In this document: piece after piece, positions 36,900 to 48,779 of the stretch
How the letters are laid out: every line of letters begins with the position of its first letter
Position numbering within the stretch: position 1 is the stretch's first letter
Source of the DNA: Saururus chinensis
Lineage: Eukaryota; Streptophyta; Magnoliopsida; Piperales; Saururaceae
Assembly (NCBI GenBank): GCA_035235625.1
Contig: CP141144.1
Location: 17,047,014 to 17,111,013, forward strand
Length of the DNA: 64,000 bases
Direction: 5' to 3'
Program-made: the position numbers and the translations under genes
Notes under the pieces: generated by a model
Databases searched by the model: none
Seen by the model: only the letters and a program-made list of their open reading frames with translations
What the model was told of the DNA's origin: nothing

Positions 36900-38532
36900 C
36901 ACTAACTCGGCATGTAGCACCTAAGAATTTCTTAAATTTCTTTAACTTGGCCATGTAGAAAATAGTGAATTTGAGTCTTGAACTTCCTCATTACAATAAA
37001 CTCTTCTGTAAATTGAGTTTTGGGTCAAAAACTTTAGGGATAGAAAGTAGATGGAAAGAGTTTAGAAATGCCACCAAGAATATGCAAATTGGAGCTTAGA
37101 TGAAGAAAGTTCGAAGAAACTTCTCAATAGATTAATTTCTTCTTAGATGGAGCTTAAGCATGAAATTTGGGGTGAGAAAATAGACATAAAAATCTTTAAA
37201 ATGCCACAAAGAACACATAAATTAGAGTTTGGAGGAGGAATTTAAGGTCATTCAAAATTTGGCTTGAGGTGCTATCGACATAGTATCATGGAGAATCTTG
37301 TTGAGAATAATGTTAAGATTATTAGTCAATTTGGATTTGGATCATAATACCATGCTTGTGTAGTATGACTTATGTTTATCCGATTTTTTTATGAATAAAT
37401 TATGAAAGAATTGGATTTACATATCTATGTATTTGTAATAGGGTATTTTATGATTTGATTATATTCAAAGAGTTTTATAACTTATTCATAGGAGATTTTC
37501 ATTTAGTGTCAGTGTGAATACAATTTATGCTTCTCCTTTGTCCGTTAGCATGTTCTCCGACACTCAATCGGGATTTCGATGGTCAGAAGAAGATAAATAA
37601 TTGTCAGCATCAACACATGGGGGTGTTTGGTGTTATACTTGGCATCGATAGTGGGACAAATGCTTCAATGGTGATGTCGGTGAACCAAGCTGACAATAGT
37701 TTACCCAATATTAATAGGGATTGACATGTTGTTGGTGGTGTCAATGTCCATCGGCACTAATATTGATGCATTAGTGGAGTGACCGACAATAGTTCAATTT
37801 GTGTTTTTGAAAATGTTTTCTATTTTCTTTTTAGGGCCAATGACAGATGTTTTGAACAAACTTTACATGTATAATTAATGAACATAAGTCAACATTGAAA
37901 CACATGAGAAGGAAAAAGAGAAATGTTACTTGCATAATGAATGTAAGTTATAATTGGAACACATGATAAGATACATGTGCGGAGAGGAGAGGGTAAAGTA
38001 AATCCTAGATTTTGCATACCAAAGAGAGTAGTGACCTTGACTTGTTGATGTATGACACTTAAAGGTTGTACCGTGGTCCGTTAGCCACGTAAAAGAGATT
38101 CATGTATAAAAAAGGATCATGGGTTTTCAGCTTCCCTAAGTGTCAAAATTGTTGTTTTTATAGACTCTCCCCTTGACCAAGGAGTTGATTTTGACCAGGG
38201 AGTTGATTTCAATAGGTTATATCTTTAAAGAAACATGACTCGAGTGCACCACGATAAAGGAGATATTAACAATCATGAAAAAATTTCAACCACTTAGGTC
38301 TATGAGCCCTTGTGAGCCTTAACTTTATGGAATGGATGGAGAGCACAATAGTCTTGAGAAAGAGTCTGAAGCTAGTTAGTGGTATACATTAGAGGAGTTG
38401 GAGGGACCTTCTTGATGTTGCCACAAGCGGTGTATGTGAGAGTAAGACGAGTCAGAGAAAACTCCTTAACCTTGTTGTTGGTTTTTTATTTATTTGTGAC
38501 CCCATTTTAGGGTTTAGAATGACAAGTTAAGC

Positions 38533-38573
<41 letters not shown>

Positions 38574-39402
38574 TACATTATAATCAGAATGAATTTGTGT
38601 AGCCATCCACTTGAGTATATATATATATACTCAGCATTTGTGTGGTGTAGGTATCTTGAAGGAATAAAGTTCTTTTGGGAATTTATATAAGTGGCAAGTA
38701 CGACATTACTAGGCATTGGGAATATTTATATGCTATTTTACTTTAGAGTGGGTAACTCTAGGCATGTGAGCGTCAATTATATGCCACGATATTCAAACTT
38801 GTACTCAGGTTGGACCCTGTTTGATCTATTATATGGTGATGATGATTACTTATATACTTTAATTTGATATTTGTATATTAAAAAAATAAGTGACTTGCAC
38901 CCTGAGATATTTTGATAAAAAATGTTCCCACTATTTTATTTTAAAAAATGTACTTCAGAAATCCCATTTACGCCTTGGCCTATTACCCATTCTTTTAAAG
39001 CCTTTTGTTTCTGTCTAATTTATTCTCAATTAATCACTAATAGCCCCCACCCTTTGGCTAAGGCTTCTCAGGTCCAGTCTCAGGCATTTGTCCACACCCT
39101 TGCTTTGGTCACTAAAACTAGGTTGTGTGTGAGGTCCACTTTCAAGTTTAAAGTGAACCCTCTAGTCAAAACATATTTCATTTTCTTCTGCCCGGCTCGG
39201 TAGGGTTCTAGGGTTTTGCTTAGTAAATTGGCTGGTCAGCCCCTGCACTCCTAGCTAAATTAAAAAAGTTCAATCAACTATCCCTGATAGTCATGAGTTA
39301 AAATATGTGATCTCATCATGGTTTGGGCTAACTCAAAGACTAAATTTTCACATTCAAAATCTAAATAAAAACAAATTTTAATTGATGTTTTGGGGTGTTA
39401 CA
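36900..39402 (+). mobile_element. LTR-like dispersed repeat, copy C
   Basis: Runs parallel to copy A: GAAAGTAGATGGAAAGAG/CCACCAAGAATATGC, GGTCAGAAGAAGATAAATAA, AGGGATTGACATGTTGTTGG, GGGTAAAGTAAATCCTAG, ACCTTGACTTGTTGATG, the TA/CA microsatellite (38533-38572) and TAGGCATGTGAGCGTCAAT. After about 38950 it departs from copy A and ends in TTTTGGGGTGTTACA at 39388-39402, a typical LTR terminus. No coding domains; old and diverged. Confidence 0.5.
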
Positions 39403-39469
39403 TTACCCCTTTGCCTCTACCACTAGAAGTAGCAACCTCTGCCACTAGAAGCATTGCTATTGTCATCAC

Positions 39470-39770
39470 TATTAGGCCACACAACCGCCACCATCACCAT
39501 CTCCACCTACACTAGTGTCAGTGGCATGGTAGCGGTGGTGGTTGGTGGAGGCCATGATAATGCTGATGATAGTAGAGGTAGTAGTAGCGGCAAAGACAGT
39601 TGTAGTATTGGTGGTGGTAGCAGCAGTAGCGACGATAATGGCGGTAGCAATAAAGACAATGTTAGTGGAGGCAATAGTGGTAGTAGTTGTGGTAACAACA
39701 ATGGTGGTAGCGGCGGCAACAACAATTATAGTTGTAGTGGTGGTGAAGGCAACGGGGGGACAGTAAGGTT
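39470..39770. repeat. GGT/GTA trinucleotide-like low-complexity tract
   Basis: Degenerate three-base repetition (GGTAGTAGT, GGTGGTAGC, GCGGTAGC) that keeps several frames open on both strands, giving Gly/Ser-, Val/Ala- or Leu/Pro-rich runs. The wide-open 166-codon frame here is a by-product, not a gene. Confidence 0.7.
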
Positions 39771-40319
39771 TACGACACTACTTGTTATCCTACAAATTTT
39801 TCTCCCAAAATTAGAGGGGCAAAACTTTGGGGTCAAATTTCTACTAATTTTTTTCTTCCTCTGTTACATCAAGCAGTGGAAACCAAGAATTTTTTTGAAA
39901 GTTCTTCTCCTTTTCATTGTTTTCCACCGATCCAATGTACCAAACACACCCTAAAGGAGTTATCTACAAATTTTACACATGCATGCATGGCCAATGAGTG
40001 GGTCAAAATTAGTAAGTAATGTGTATCATCTATGGAAATATTTCAAAACTTTTCTATCTATTTTATTTTGGAATGGGAATAGGTAGTAAAGCCAATTGAC
40101 ACTATTTACAAGACGGAAGTTCATAATTCAAACTTGAAGTTTGGGGTTTCATAACTTTTAAAATTTATCTGAAATTATTTTATTTGTGGGCCCTATACAT
40201 TAAAAAATGAGGATTTCTTGCCATCAACTTTTAAAAGAACATATCCTTGCAATTAAATTTTGGCAATGTCAAATTTATGCATAAAAATAACCGCATAAGA
40301 GCGTCTTCAATTATGTTAT

Positions 40320-40578
40320 GGAATGTCAGAGCTAGACCGTGGCCTAGTGTTAATCTTAGGTGGGCTTCCAAAAGTCCATCCCTAACCTAACCCTAAGCGG
40401 GCTCAAGCCGGGCCACACAAGTTCCTTATTTTTATCTATTTTTGGAAAAAATAAATTTCTAAATAAAAATATATGACCTTTAAGTAAGATCCCACTAGTT
40501 GACTCCATAGGGCATAAGATCATAAGTCTTTAGCTTTTGGGTGGTATCCTTTGTAACAAACAATCATGAAGCTTGAAA
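40320..40578. repeat. Dispersed repeat, copy 2
   Basis: Counterpart of 19975-20430 by shared ordered words (GGGCTTCCAAAAGTCC, ATAGGGCATAAGATCATAAG, AGCTTTTGGGTGGTATCC, AACAATCATGAAGCTTG). It ends exactly where an LTR-like TGTCATGCCCC begins, so it was probably cut by that insertion. Confidence 0.5.
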
Positions 40579-41156
40579 TGTCATGCCCCAAGATTTTGAA
40601 ATAAATTTTTCATAAAAACTCACAACAAAAAAATGAATAAATTCATCACAATTCAAATCTCACATAAAGAATAACTTGTAGGTATTCATTATTTTTTTAA
40701 ACTACATATGTCAAAACAGTACATATAATATATGTCATAAAACTATTCATAAAAGAAATAGGTCTCACTCAACTGAGTACATGTCCAAGAAACATAATAT
40801 ACATACCAACAATAACAAATTTGCACTCATGTGCCTAAAGTCATACAAAGAGTCTTATGGTAAACTAGAGAGATAAATATTAGAAGTTCTACACTTGCTA
40901 AGAAGTCGGTAGTTGTCCTTGCTTCACATCTCAAGCCTTCTACATGCCTACTCAATCTGAGAACCTACATCATAAGGATGTTGAGTATACAAATATACCT
41001 AATCGGATAGCTAAACAAGAACAACAAACAATGTCAATATAATAAAGGTACAAACATCATAAACTCAAACTCATGAACATAACAAGTAAGAGTAAAGAAT
41101 TACTAAAACATCGTGGTAGCACTCAGAAGCCCAATCATGCCTCACTGAGATGCATA
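40579..41156 (-). mobile_element. Long-LTR fragment (Ty3-type), antisense
   Basis: Starts TGTCATGCCCCAAGATTTTG, comparable to TGTAACGCCCGAGATTTTTC at 61138, and has a GGATGTTGAGTATACAAATATACC block equivalent to the AGGGTGAGTATTTTCATACT block near 61600. Read this way the LTR lies on the minus strand with its 3' end here. The rest is missing or unrecognisable; an old fragment. Confidence 0.4.
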
Positions 41157-42214
41157 GTGTTGGTTAGTATTGGGAAGTAAAAAACACAAACTGAGAAAGA
41201 TAAATTGCCTCTAACTTGTAATTAAGTTACAAGATATATCTTCCCCTTCTAAACTAAAATCAAAACTTAGATTTTAATATGCTAGATGTCAATCATACCA
41301 ACCAACACACAAGAATATTTATGAAGAAACTTATTAAGGAAAAAACTATGGGACACTTTGTCCATATCAACTATACACTATGCACAATGTAAGCTGAGAT
41401 GCACAGTTACCGGTTTATAAAGACAAAAGACTACCCCTCTTTTTCATCGGTAGGCTGGTTCTTCACACCACTTTAAACTTTGAATCAACCACTCCTTAGT
41501 TATTACTTGCATAAGCCTGATTTTCTCCCATTGTAATGCTTGCGAAAAATCCAAATCTTCATGACAAGTCCTTTTAGAATGAATCTCTTTTCCCTTTTGT
41601 CGTCTTAACAACTTTCTTAAGCAAACACTTTGCCCATCATGTCTTATGTGCTCTCAACTCAACTTTAATCAATCTTTTTTTATTATGGTTGAAAAATACA
41701 TGAGCAAGAAGACTATTATTCTCTCAAGTATTTAATAGTTTTCACCATTTTTCACCATTTTTCTCTAGGTTTTCTCAACCTTCTCCCTTCTCTTTCCTAT
41801 GTCATAGACACTTATATAGTACCCCCAAGTCCAATAAGGAAGTATTTTCCAACTAGGAATTAAAAACAAATTGGATTGGTTAAAAATAAGTAATTGCATG
41901 TTGAAGTGATTAATCGTTCCACGAGATGATCAATCATTCCCTATTTTGTTCGAAAGCATTTGCCCAACCAATTGATCTATTGATAAGATAATTGATCAAT
42001 TATGCTCTCAGTTAACAAATCTAAAAAACATTCATTAGCCGATCAATCTGTCCACTAAGCAATCATTCAGTTATAAAACTAAAGAACCTTGTGAACAGTA
42101 TTTAAGACCGATCGATCATTCAATCCTTAGAGATAGATCATTGATGAACAAAAACTCAATTTTTTATTCAAAATGTCGCTAACACTCTACTACACTCTTT
42201 TGATCGGGTTTGAT
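41157..42214. mobile_element. Possible Copia LTR piece interrupted by the solo LTR
   Basis: Begins TGTTGGTTAGTATTGGGAAG and contains repeated GATCAATC/TTGATCAATT words. It sits between a Ty3-type fragment and the solo LTR at 42215. Its possible continuation after 45797 leads into a minus-strand Copia fossil, so it may be that element's 3' LTR. Inference only. Confidence 0.3.
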
Positions 42215-44285
42215 TGTAAGATCTCAAACTTTAACCCGGTTTAAATTTTTTTTAATTGTGTGTTATTGTGTATTGCTTAAATTGTTAGTTTGACTTGATT
42301 TTGGGGTTAATGGGTTAGCAATTATGGTTTTATGAAGGTTTGATTTCATTTTTATAATTTTAAATATCAAACTTCATTAATCCTATCTTTAGGGATTTTA
42401 TAGAAATATTTTATTAATTAACGGTCTGGACCCCACGTCCACGATTGGACGGCGAGTGTCCCACATGACTCTAAACTTTAATCATTTTGTGTTAATAAGT
42501 TTTGGACTGATTAAATTCATTTTTAGCCCTAAAATGACCCTAATTGCCACATAGAACGTTATAATTCATATTTACCGCCCAATAATTTGTATACATAACC
42601 CAATCGCTTACTATATAAAGGAAACCCTAGCCCATCTCCTGTTTGGGAAAAGGGTTGTGTTAAGAGGCAAGGTACTGTCCTAATCCCCATTGCCCAAATA
42701 GGAAATTTTGATTTAGGTGAGTTTTTAGCACTAATCAACCCTAATATTCCGATTTTACTCTTAATATCTCCTATCGTCACTTTCCTCGAAATGGATTCTT
42801 GATTTCTTCCATTAAAAATATTATTTTTAATCTTAATTTCAAGACCTAAAAGGGCAATTTTTATTTTTAATCAAAGGAAATCATAGATCTACTTATTTTC
42901 AAGGTTATTTAAACTTATTAGTCAATTTTAACTAAGTATTAACTAAAACCCAAATTTTCTTGAAGAGTAGAGCTTTATTTTCAATCCAATGACTTCTTTG
43001 AAGGAAGAGGTTTTCACCTCATGTGGTTTTGATGCTTTGGATTGCATGTTTAAATGTTCTAGTGGGTTCTTGCTTATTTATGTGCTTTAATGGTGGATTA
43101 TTAAAAGCATGTCATTTATATTGATTTTCTATTGATTAAGCTTAAGAATGGTTAGATCTGCCCATGTTTTAGGATTGTATTTTGTTATCATAAAGTTTTA
43201 GAGTAATTTTAGAATTTACTTAGAATTTTTGGGTATTTTTTGTTTGATTTTTGTAAGGTTGAAGACAAACCAGAAATTGGGCATAAAGTGAATTGTTAAG
43301 GGCGTTCGAACGGCCTAATAGGCATTTGAACAGTCCAATAAGGCATTCGTACGGCCAAACAACAGTTTTTATAATTTTTGTATATTTTGGTCATTTCTTG
43401 TTCTCTTTCCATGAATCTATTTCCTTATAATTAAAATGAGTTATTATTGTCTATAAATGCTACTGAGATTGCATGAAGACCATCTTAGAATTTATGATTT
43501 AGCTTAAACATGATTTATACTATATTTGTCTAGTTTTAGAATGATATTCTACTTGTCTCAAATTCATGTTTGATGAATTACTTCATGATTTCTTGATGAT
43601 TACAGTAGGTTTAAGAATGATGATGTATATATATGATTGTACATGTTATTTTAATTCTAGGTGAGTCATGTTTCTATATTCTAGTTTAAGTATGGTGATG
43701 TTTATACTTCTCTGAGTCTAGCATGATGTGATACATGTCTTGAACTCTTATTTTTGATGTTTACTCCATGATTCCCGTATGGTAAGACTATGAGAAAATT
43801 ATGGATGCTTGCTTATACAACCATGATTGTAGCTTGTTCATGTTTCCTATGTCGAGCTTTGGTTTGAGCACTACCACTTTTATACACACTTGTGTAGAGG
43901 CTTATGATGTTATTGGACACAAATAGATCATGTTTCATGCACATGTGTGTTGATTTGAGCATGTATACTTATACTTGGACTCATTTGGCATATGCTTATA
44001 TATGTATCATGTAGCATGTATCATGAAATTGATTTATAAACAAGGATTAATCATGATTATCCATGATTGATCGATTGGATGAAATTAGATGTTGGATTAA
44101 ATTGTTCGAAGGCTTATCGAATCGGTTTTGAGTCTGAAATGACATGATTTGGTTTTGAATTCTATTGAGAGCATGGTGCCTCCCCGGGTTGAGATGAGCT
44201 AATTGCATACGTGAGTTTATTTGTTAAGTTATCTGGACCTTGAGAATTCAGCATGGTATGTCCATGTGCATCAGCTTACCACGTG

Positions 44286-44565
44286 CTCTAGTTTTTCTTT
44301 GTGGAATTCAGACTCTTCCTACAAGAAATTATCCTTAAGCGAGTAGAGTGCTCTAGTTTTCCTTTGTAGAATTTAGACTCTCCCCACAAGAATTGTCCTT
44401 AGCGAACACACTGTTATAGTTTTCCTTTGTGGAATTTAGATTCACCTGCAAGGTTTGTCCTTAGCGAGTAAAGGGGCTACATTCCCAATAATCTACTCGA
44501 AACACTCTAGTTTTCCTCTGTGGAATTCAAACTTTCCTAGCAGTGGATTCTCCTTATCGGCAGTT
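44286..44565. repeat. Minisatellite inside the solo LTR (63-91 bp unit)
   Basis: Four units starting CTCTAGTTTTYCTTTGTGGA and ending TCCTTAGCGAGTA-like, at about 44286, 44351, 44414 and 44505. The third carries an extra 27 bp. Confidence 0.75.
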
Positions 44566-44884
44566 TAATTATTTTTCTCAATTGTGAGACAGTCAATATT
44601 GATTGTTGCATGTGTAAAGAAGATAATGCTCATTTACACAAGTTGTGTAGGAAAAATGAAGCTTATTTTACAAATGTGATTATTGTATGAATTAGCATAA
44701 TATGCAGAATGACGTGTTTGAGACACTTGATTTACAGGGTGAATGTTTTTATTGAGAATTGAATATGCATGATATGTTGATGTTGAAAAATGATTCATGT
44801 TGGATGTGAATATGATAATGAATTTTACATGTTCACACATGAGGTGTAAATGTGTTATGAGCTATATTTGAACTCATGATGCAC

Positions 44885-45195
44885 AGGAGGCATGAGTATG
44901 TGATGACAAGATAATATGAGTTATAGTATGATATGTAAGTAGCATGACTATGTAATGATGAGATATGTTATATATAACATAATATGCAAGTGACATGAAT
45001 ATGTGATAATGAGGTATATTTTATAGCATACTATGTAAGTAGCATGGTTATGTGCTGTTGAGGTATGTTATATATATCATGATATGCAGGTGACATGAAT
45101 ATGTGATGATGAGATAGGTCATATAGCATGATATATAAGTGGCATGAATGTGTGATGATATATATTATAGATAACATGGCATGCATGTAGCATAA
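44885..45195. repeat. Minisatellite inside the solo LTR (about 55-60 bp)
   Basis: Repeats of GACATGAATATGTGATGATGA followed by TATATATAGCATGATATG-like segments, six or so diverged units. Comparable ATCCATACACATCCTGCATG-type repeats occur in the opposite orientation at 56760-56960 in a related copy. Confidence 0.65.
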
Positions 45196-45796
45196 GTAGA
45201 TGCATATGGATTGTAAATTATGACATGAATGCATAGGTTTATGTGGTTGATTATGTGATGATGAGTATTATGTGTTTATGCCTATGTTGTCATTATGAAT
45301 TTACTTTCCATATTAAAACCCTTGTCAAGCTTTGGCTCACCCCTCTTTGTTTGTGTTTTATTTTGGGGTTGCATGTCGTACCATGCAGGTTATTCGGATG
45401 GGCTCTATATGGAGCATGTGGTTGGCGATGATCATTAAGAGGGGTTGCATGGAGATGTTATGTGTTAGGATAGCTTTGATAGCATGCTATGTTGAGACCT
45501 TTATCTTCTAAACTAAACATCACACTTCTATTTAGCCAATGTTGGCTTAGACTTATTAGCCATTATGGGCTATTTATGACTAAGTATGTGGGTATGTGTG
45601 TAGACTAATGTTTAATTAGTGGTCATTTATTGCTCATTTTACTTTTATACAAAGTATACATGCACAACTCTGTAATGGTTTACCCAAAGATGGGTTAAGT
45701 CTTCTACAATCCAACAATACTTCGTCGCGTTGCGTGCCACTTCCTCCTCAAACCGGGTTCAGCTCTAGGTGGCATGTATCGGGGCGTGCTATTGAT

Positions 45797-47949
45797 TGTA
45801 TCGTAGCTCTGTAAAAGGTTTCATTTAACCCAAAGTATATTATTATGATATGTGTACGTATTTCTACCTATCGAAACATTAATTGTGTTTGTCTTTCTGC
45901 TTCATCTTTAATATATAATCTTCACATATATTGTGACTCAAAGTTTACACACATATGACATTGTTTTGATCATGTAAATAAACTAATATAATACATATGA
46001 CTCCATATGTTCTTACAATCTCCCCTTTTAGCTATTTAGTGACAAAATATTATAACCCATCAATCTAAAAAATATTATAACTTTATATTGTATAATCCGA
46101 CTAAGACATATTTTCCAATTTAACATTGACTCTCCCCCTTAATCAATGACATACAAATCCTAATGTGGTATGGTTTTCAACCTATAGTTAGCTTGCACAT
46201 CACCACACAAGACCATGCCACAAAGCTGTTAGTTCTCCCCTTAAGTTACATAACTCTTGCTCTAAATTTTTGTCATAAATAGACAAATGTAACGTGAATG
46301 AAGTAAGTAAGAAGAAAAAGTAATGAGAAATACTATCAACAATAAAAAACCACATTCATGATTGAAAATTAGGAAAGCCAAAACTTTTCTAAAAATAATG
46401 TGTTTAAAAGCAAGGAGTTATATCATGAATGAACACACTTGTCCAAGATTCCTTTCTACATAATGTCCATCCCACATAAAACATAATCTCATTAGTCTTT
46501 TGACTAAAGAATTAGAATTTCAAGCACCAAAACTCATAGTAGTAAGATATGCCAAGGTGTATTACATCATGTCAAAAACTATACTATGATCATTCAAAAA
46601 TACTCCTTCGAAGATATCAATACTTTGGATGTTTTCAAAATCATGTTTGTGTGCAGAAGGTAAAAAATTTGCCTGAAAGTTGATTCCAAGCCATTTCAAG
46701 CCAAAATTGCCTAAATCACTGAATCAACTCGTGAAGTGATTCTAGCTCTCAGCCCCTATTTCAGAATTGCAGATTTTGTTATTTTTCAACGGTTACATCT
46801 CATTGTGATTTGAGCCTCAAGAAACATGGCATATAAGTAGGGCTCATTTCAAAAGTTCAAAACTACCTACCCTTGTGGGATCTTATTGGATAGGGCTTGA
46901 ATTTAGGGTGCAATAGTACCAAAAACATGCATATCTAAGTTCACGAGAGAAAGTTATATTAGTTTAAAGTTTTAAAAATAAGTTTGATGCAACATCTGAA
47001 TTTATTCTAAAAACTTCCATTACCAAATGTAATCTCATTTGGTGGTGAATTATTGAAAAATTCTGCTTCCATTTCTACTTTCATTACTAAAAAATTTAAC
47101 TCACAAATATCCCCTTAATATAGTTAAAAACTTTTCCCTTTAACTTCTTGGCAAAGGAGTCCATATAGAAACTTGGCCATGCTTGCTCACTGTGTGATCA
47201 TTGATTTACATTAAATCAATAATGAAGTAACAAGTATCAATGAGTCAATACAACACTTATTTCCATGTACAACTTTGCCCTTTCAACTCTTTCAATATAT
47301 GGCTTTTTCTGTTTGTATCAATGGGATAATATTGACTTTTTCTTAGTATTCATGAACTTACATTTTTCATAACTTTTTTAATTCTTTGTCTTTTCTAGTG
47401 TCATGGGGTTGGTAGTATTCACACTACTATAAAACAAATCATGCAGCTTGCCCTCTCCATCATTGTTATGAAAACTATTTTGCAAATGTTTACGTAATAT
47501 AGTCAATGCTAACTTAAACATACCAGATCTCATATAGTTTGCAAAGGAATCGAAATTGTTCAACTACCTTATAATATCGTATAGTGTCTAGAAATAAATT
47601 CACAGTATTATTAGTTTAACCTGGTAGTAGATATTAAATTCTCAAACTGAGTACAAAGACAATTAGCAAATCAACAATATATATAGAACTAACATGAATC
47701 TTGAAGCTTTACTTGATTATACGTAATTCTCTTGGCTTAAGATTTTTAGCACTATGTTTAACATATGTGACCCACAATGTGGAAAACTAAACAAGTCAAT
47801 TGTGTTGCTCATGATATTAAAGCAATTTATTTGAAAACACAAAGACTAAAAAAGTCAAAGCAACTGAAAATATAAAAACAACAAAAACTATTTTTGTGTT
47901 TCAAAAAGATTTTCAACAAAAATAAGGAAATTTTTTGTTTACAAACTAC
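45797..47949. other. Non-coding flank of a Copia fossil
   Basis: The string TTCTTACAATCTCCCCTTTT near 46010 is typical of the 3' untranslated part or LTR edge of some Copia elements (antisense here). The rest, to 47950, holds no gene or named repeat and probably belongs to the same broken element. Confidence 0.35.
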
Positions 47950-48770
47950 TTTGGGCAAGAAATCCCTATGGCTTTCTTAAGGTTAATGAACTTGTTAAAA
48001 TACAAGAGTTCAGTAAACAAGCCTACTAGTTGAAATGAGTTCTAAGTTTACAATTTTATCTTCAACCAAATCCCGAATAAAATGATGTCTAATATCAAAG
48101 TTCTTAGTAGAGTAATGTGGAACTGAATTTTGTGAAATTTTAATGGAACTTAGATTATCACAATACAAAGTCATAATGTCTTCAAGTATTTTATAATTTA
48201 TTAACATGTGTTTCATCCACTTCAATTGTGTATAACCACTTTCAGAAGTTATATCCTCAGCTTCAATAGTAAATAATGAAACAAAATTATGTTTTTTACT
48301 ATGTTAAGATACAAGACAATTTCATACATAAAAAAATCCTTCTAAAGTGTTTTTTCTATTATCTACATTTATTTGCCAAATCAACATATGAGTACCCTAC
48401 TATTTAGAAGTAGTGTCAAAGGGATACCACAAGCCATATCCTAGAGAGCTTCTAAAATTCTTGATAATCCTTTTAACAATTGTATTGGACTCTTTATGAT
48501 TAGCTTGATATCTAGCACATATTCTTATACTGAGAGATATGTTTAGGTAGCTAGCAGCTAAGTACAAGAGACTGTCAATCATGCTTCTATACATAGTTTG
48601 ATCAATAGACTTACCTTAGATGTTTTTTCTTAACTTTATTGAAGGGGACATTGGCATCTTAGCATGTTTATCATCTTGAATCCTAAACTTCTTCACAAGA
48701 TCTTTTGCAAACTTCAATGGTGAGATGAATATTCTAGAATTTGTTTGTTGTAAGGCTGCACCAAAAAACA
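47950..48770 (-). mobile_element. Ty1/Copia fossil (end of RT, RNase H)
   Basis: Minus-strand protein pieces in Copia order: FISPLKFAKDLVKKF-like (about 48690), YRSMIDSLLYLAAS then ICARYQANHKESN (48590-48480), YGLWYPFDT, MTLYCDNLSSIKISQN (48180-48110) and IRHHFIRDLVEDKIVNLELI. These mark the RT C-terminal part and the RNase H domain. The element is broken in several places and lacks its upstream Gag and integrase here. Age is probably considerable given the divergence from family patterns. Confidence 0.85.
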
Positions 48771-48779
48771 GGAATCGAA

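Larger units (their letters stand above)
42215..45791 (+). mobile_element. Solo LTR, Ty3-type, 3577 bp, with 5-bp duplication
   Basis: Starts TGTAAGATCTCAAACTTTAA and ends TCGGGGCGTGCTA. It is flanked by the perfect 5-bp direct repeat TTGAT (42210-42214 and 45792-45796). A TATA box (CTATATAAAGGAAACCCTAG, about 42612) stands some 400 bp in, and CTCACCCCTC lies near the 3' end, as expected for a long LTR. No coding region lies inside, so it is a solo LTR left by recombination. A relative on the opposite strand is at 57816-60403. Confidence 0.8.

Noticed and set aside
39454-39954. 166-codon Gly/Ser-rich open frame
   Set aside because: It follows a degenerate trinucleotide tract that opens frames on both strands; there is no domain, and the tail is ordinary AT-rich DNA.
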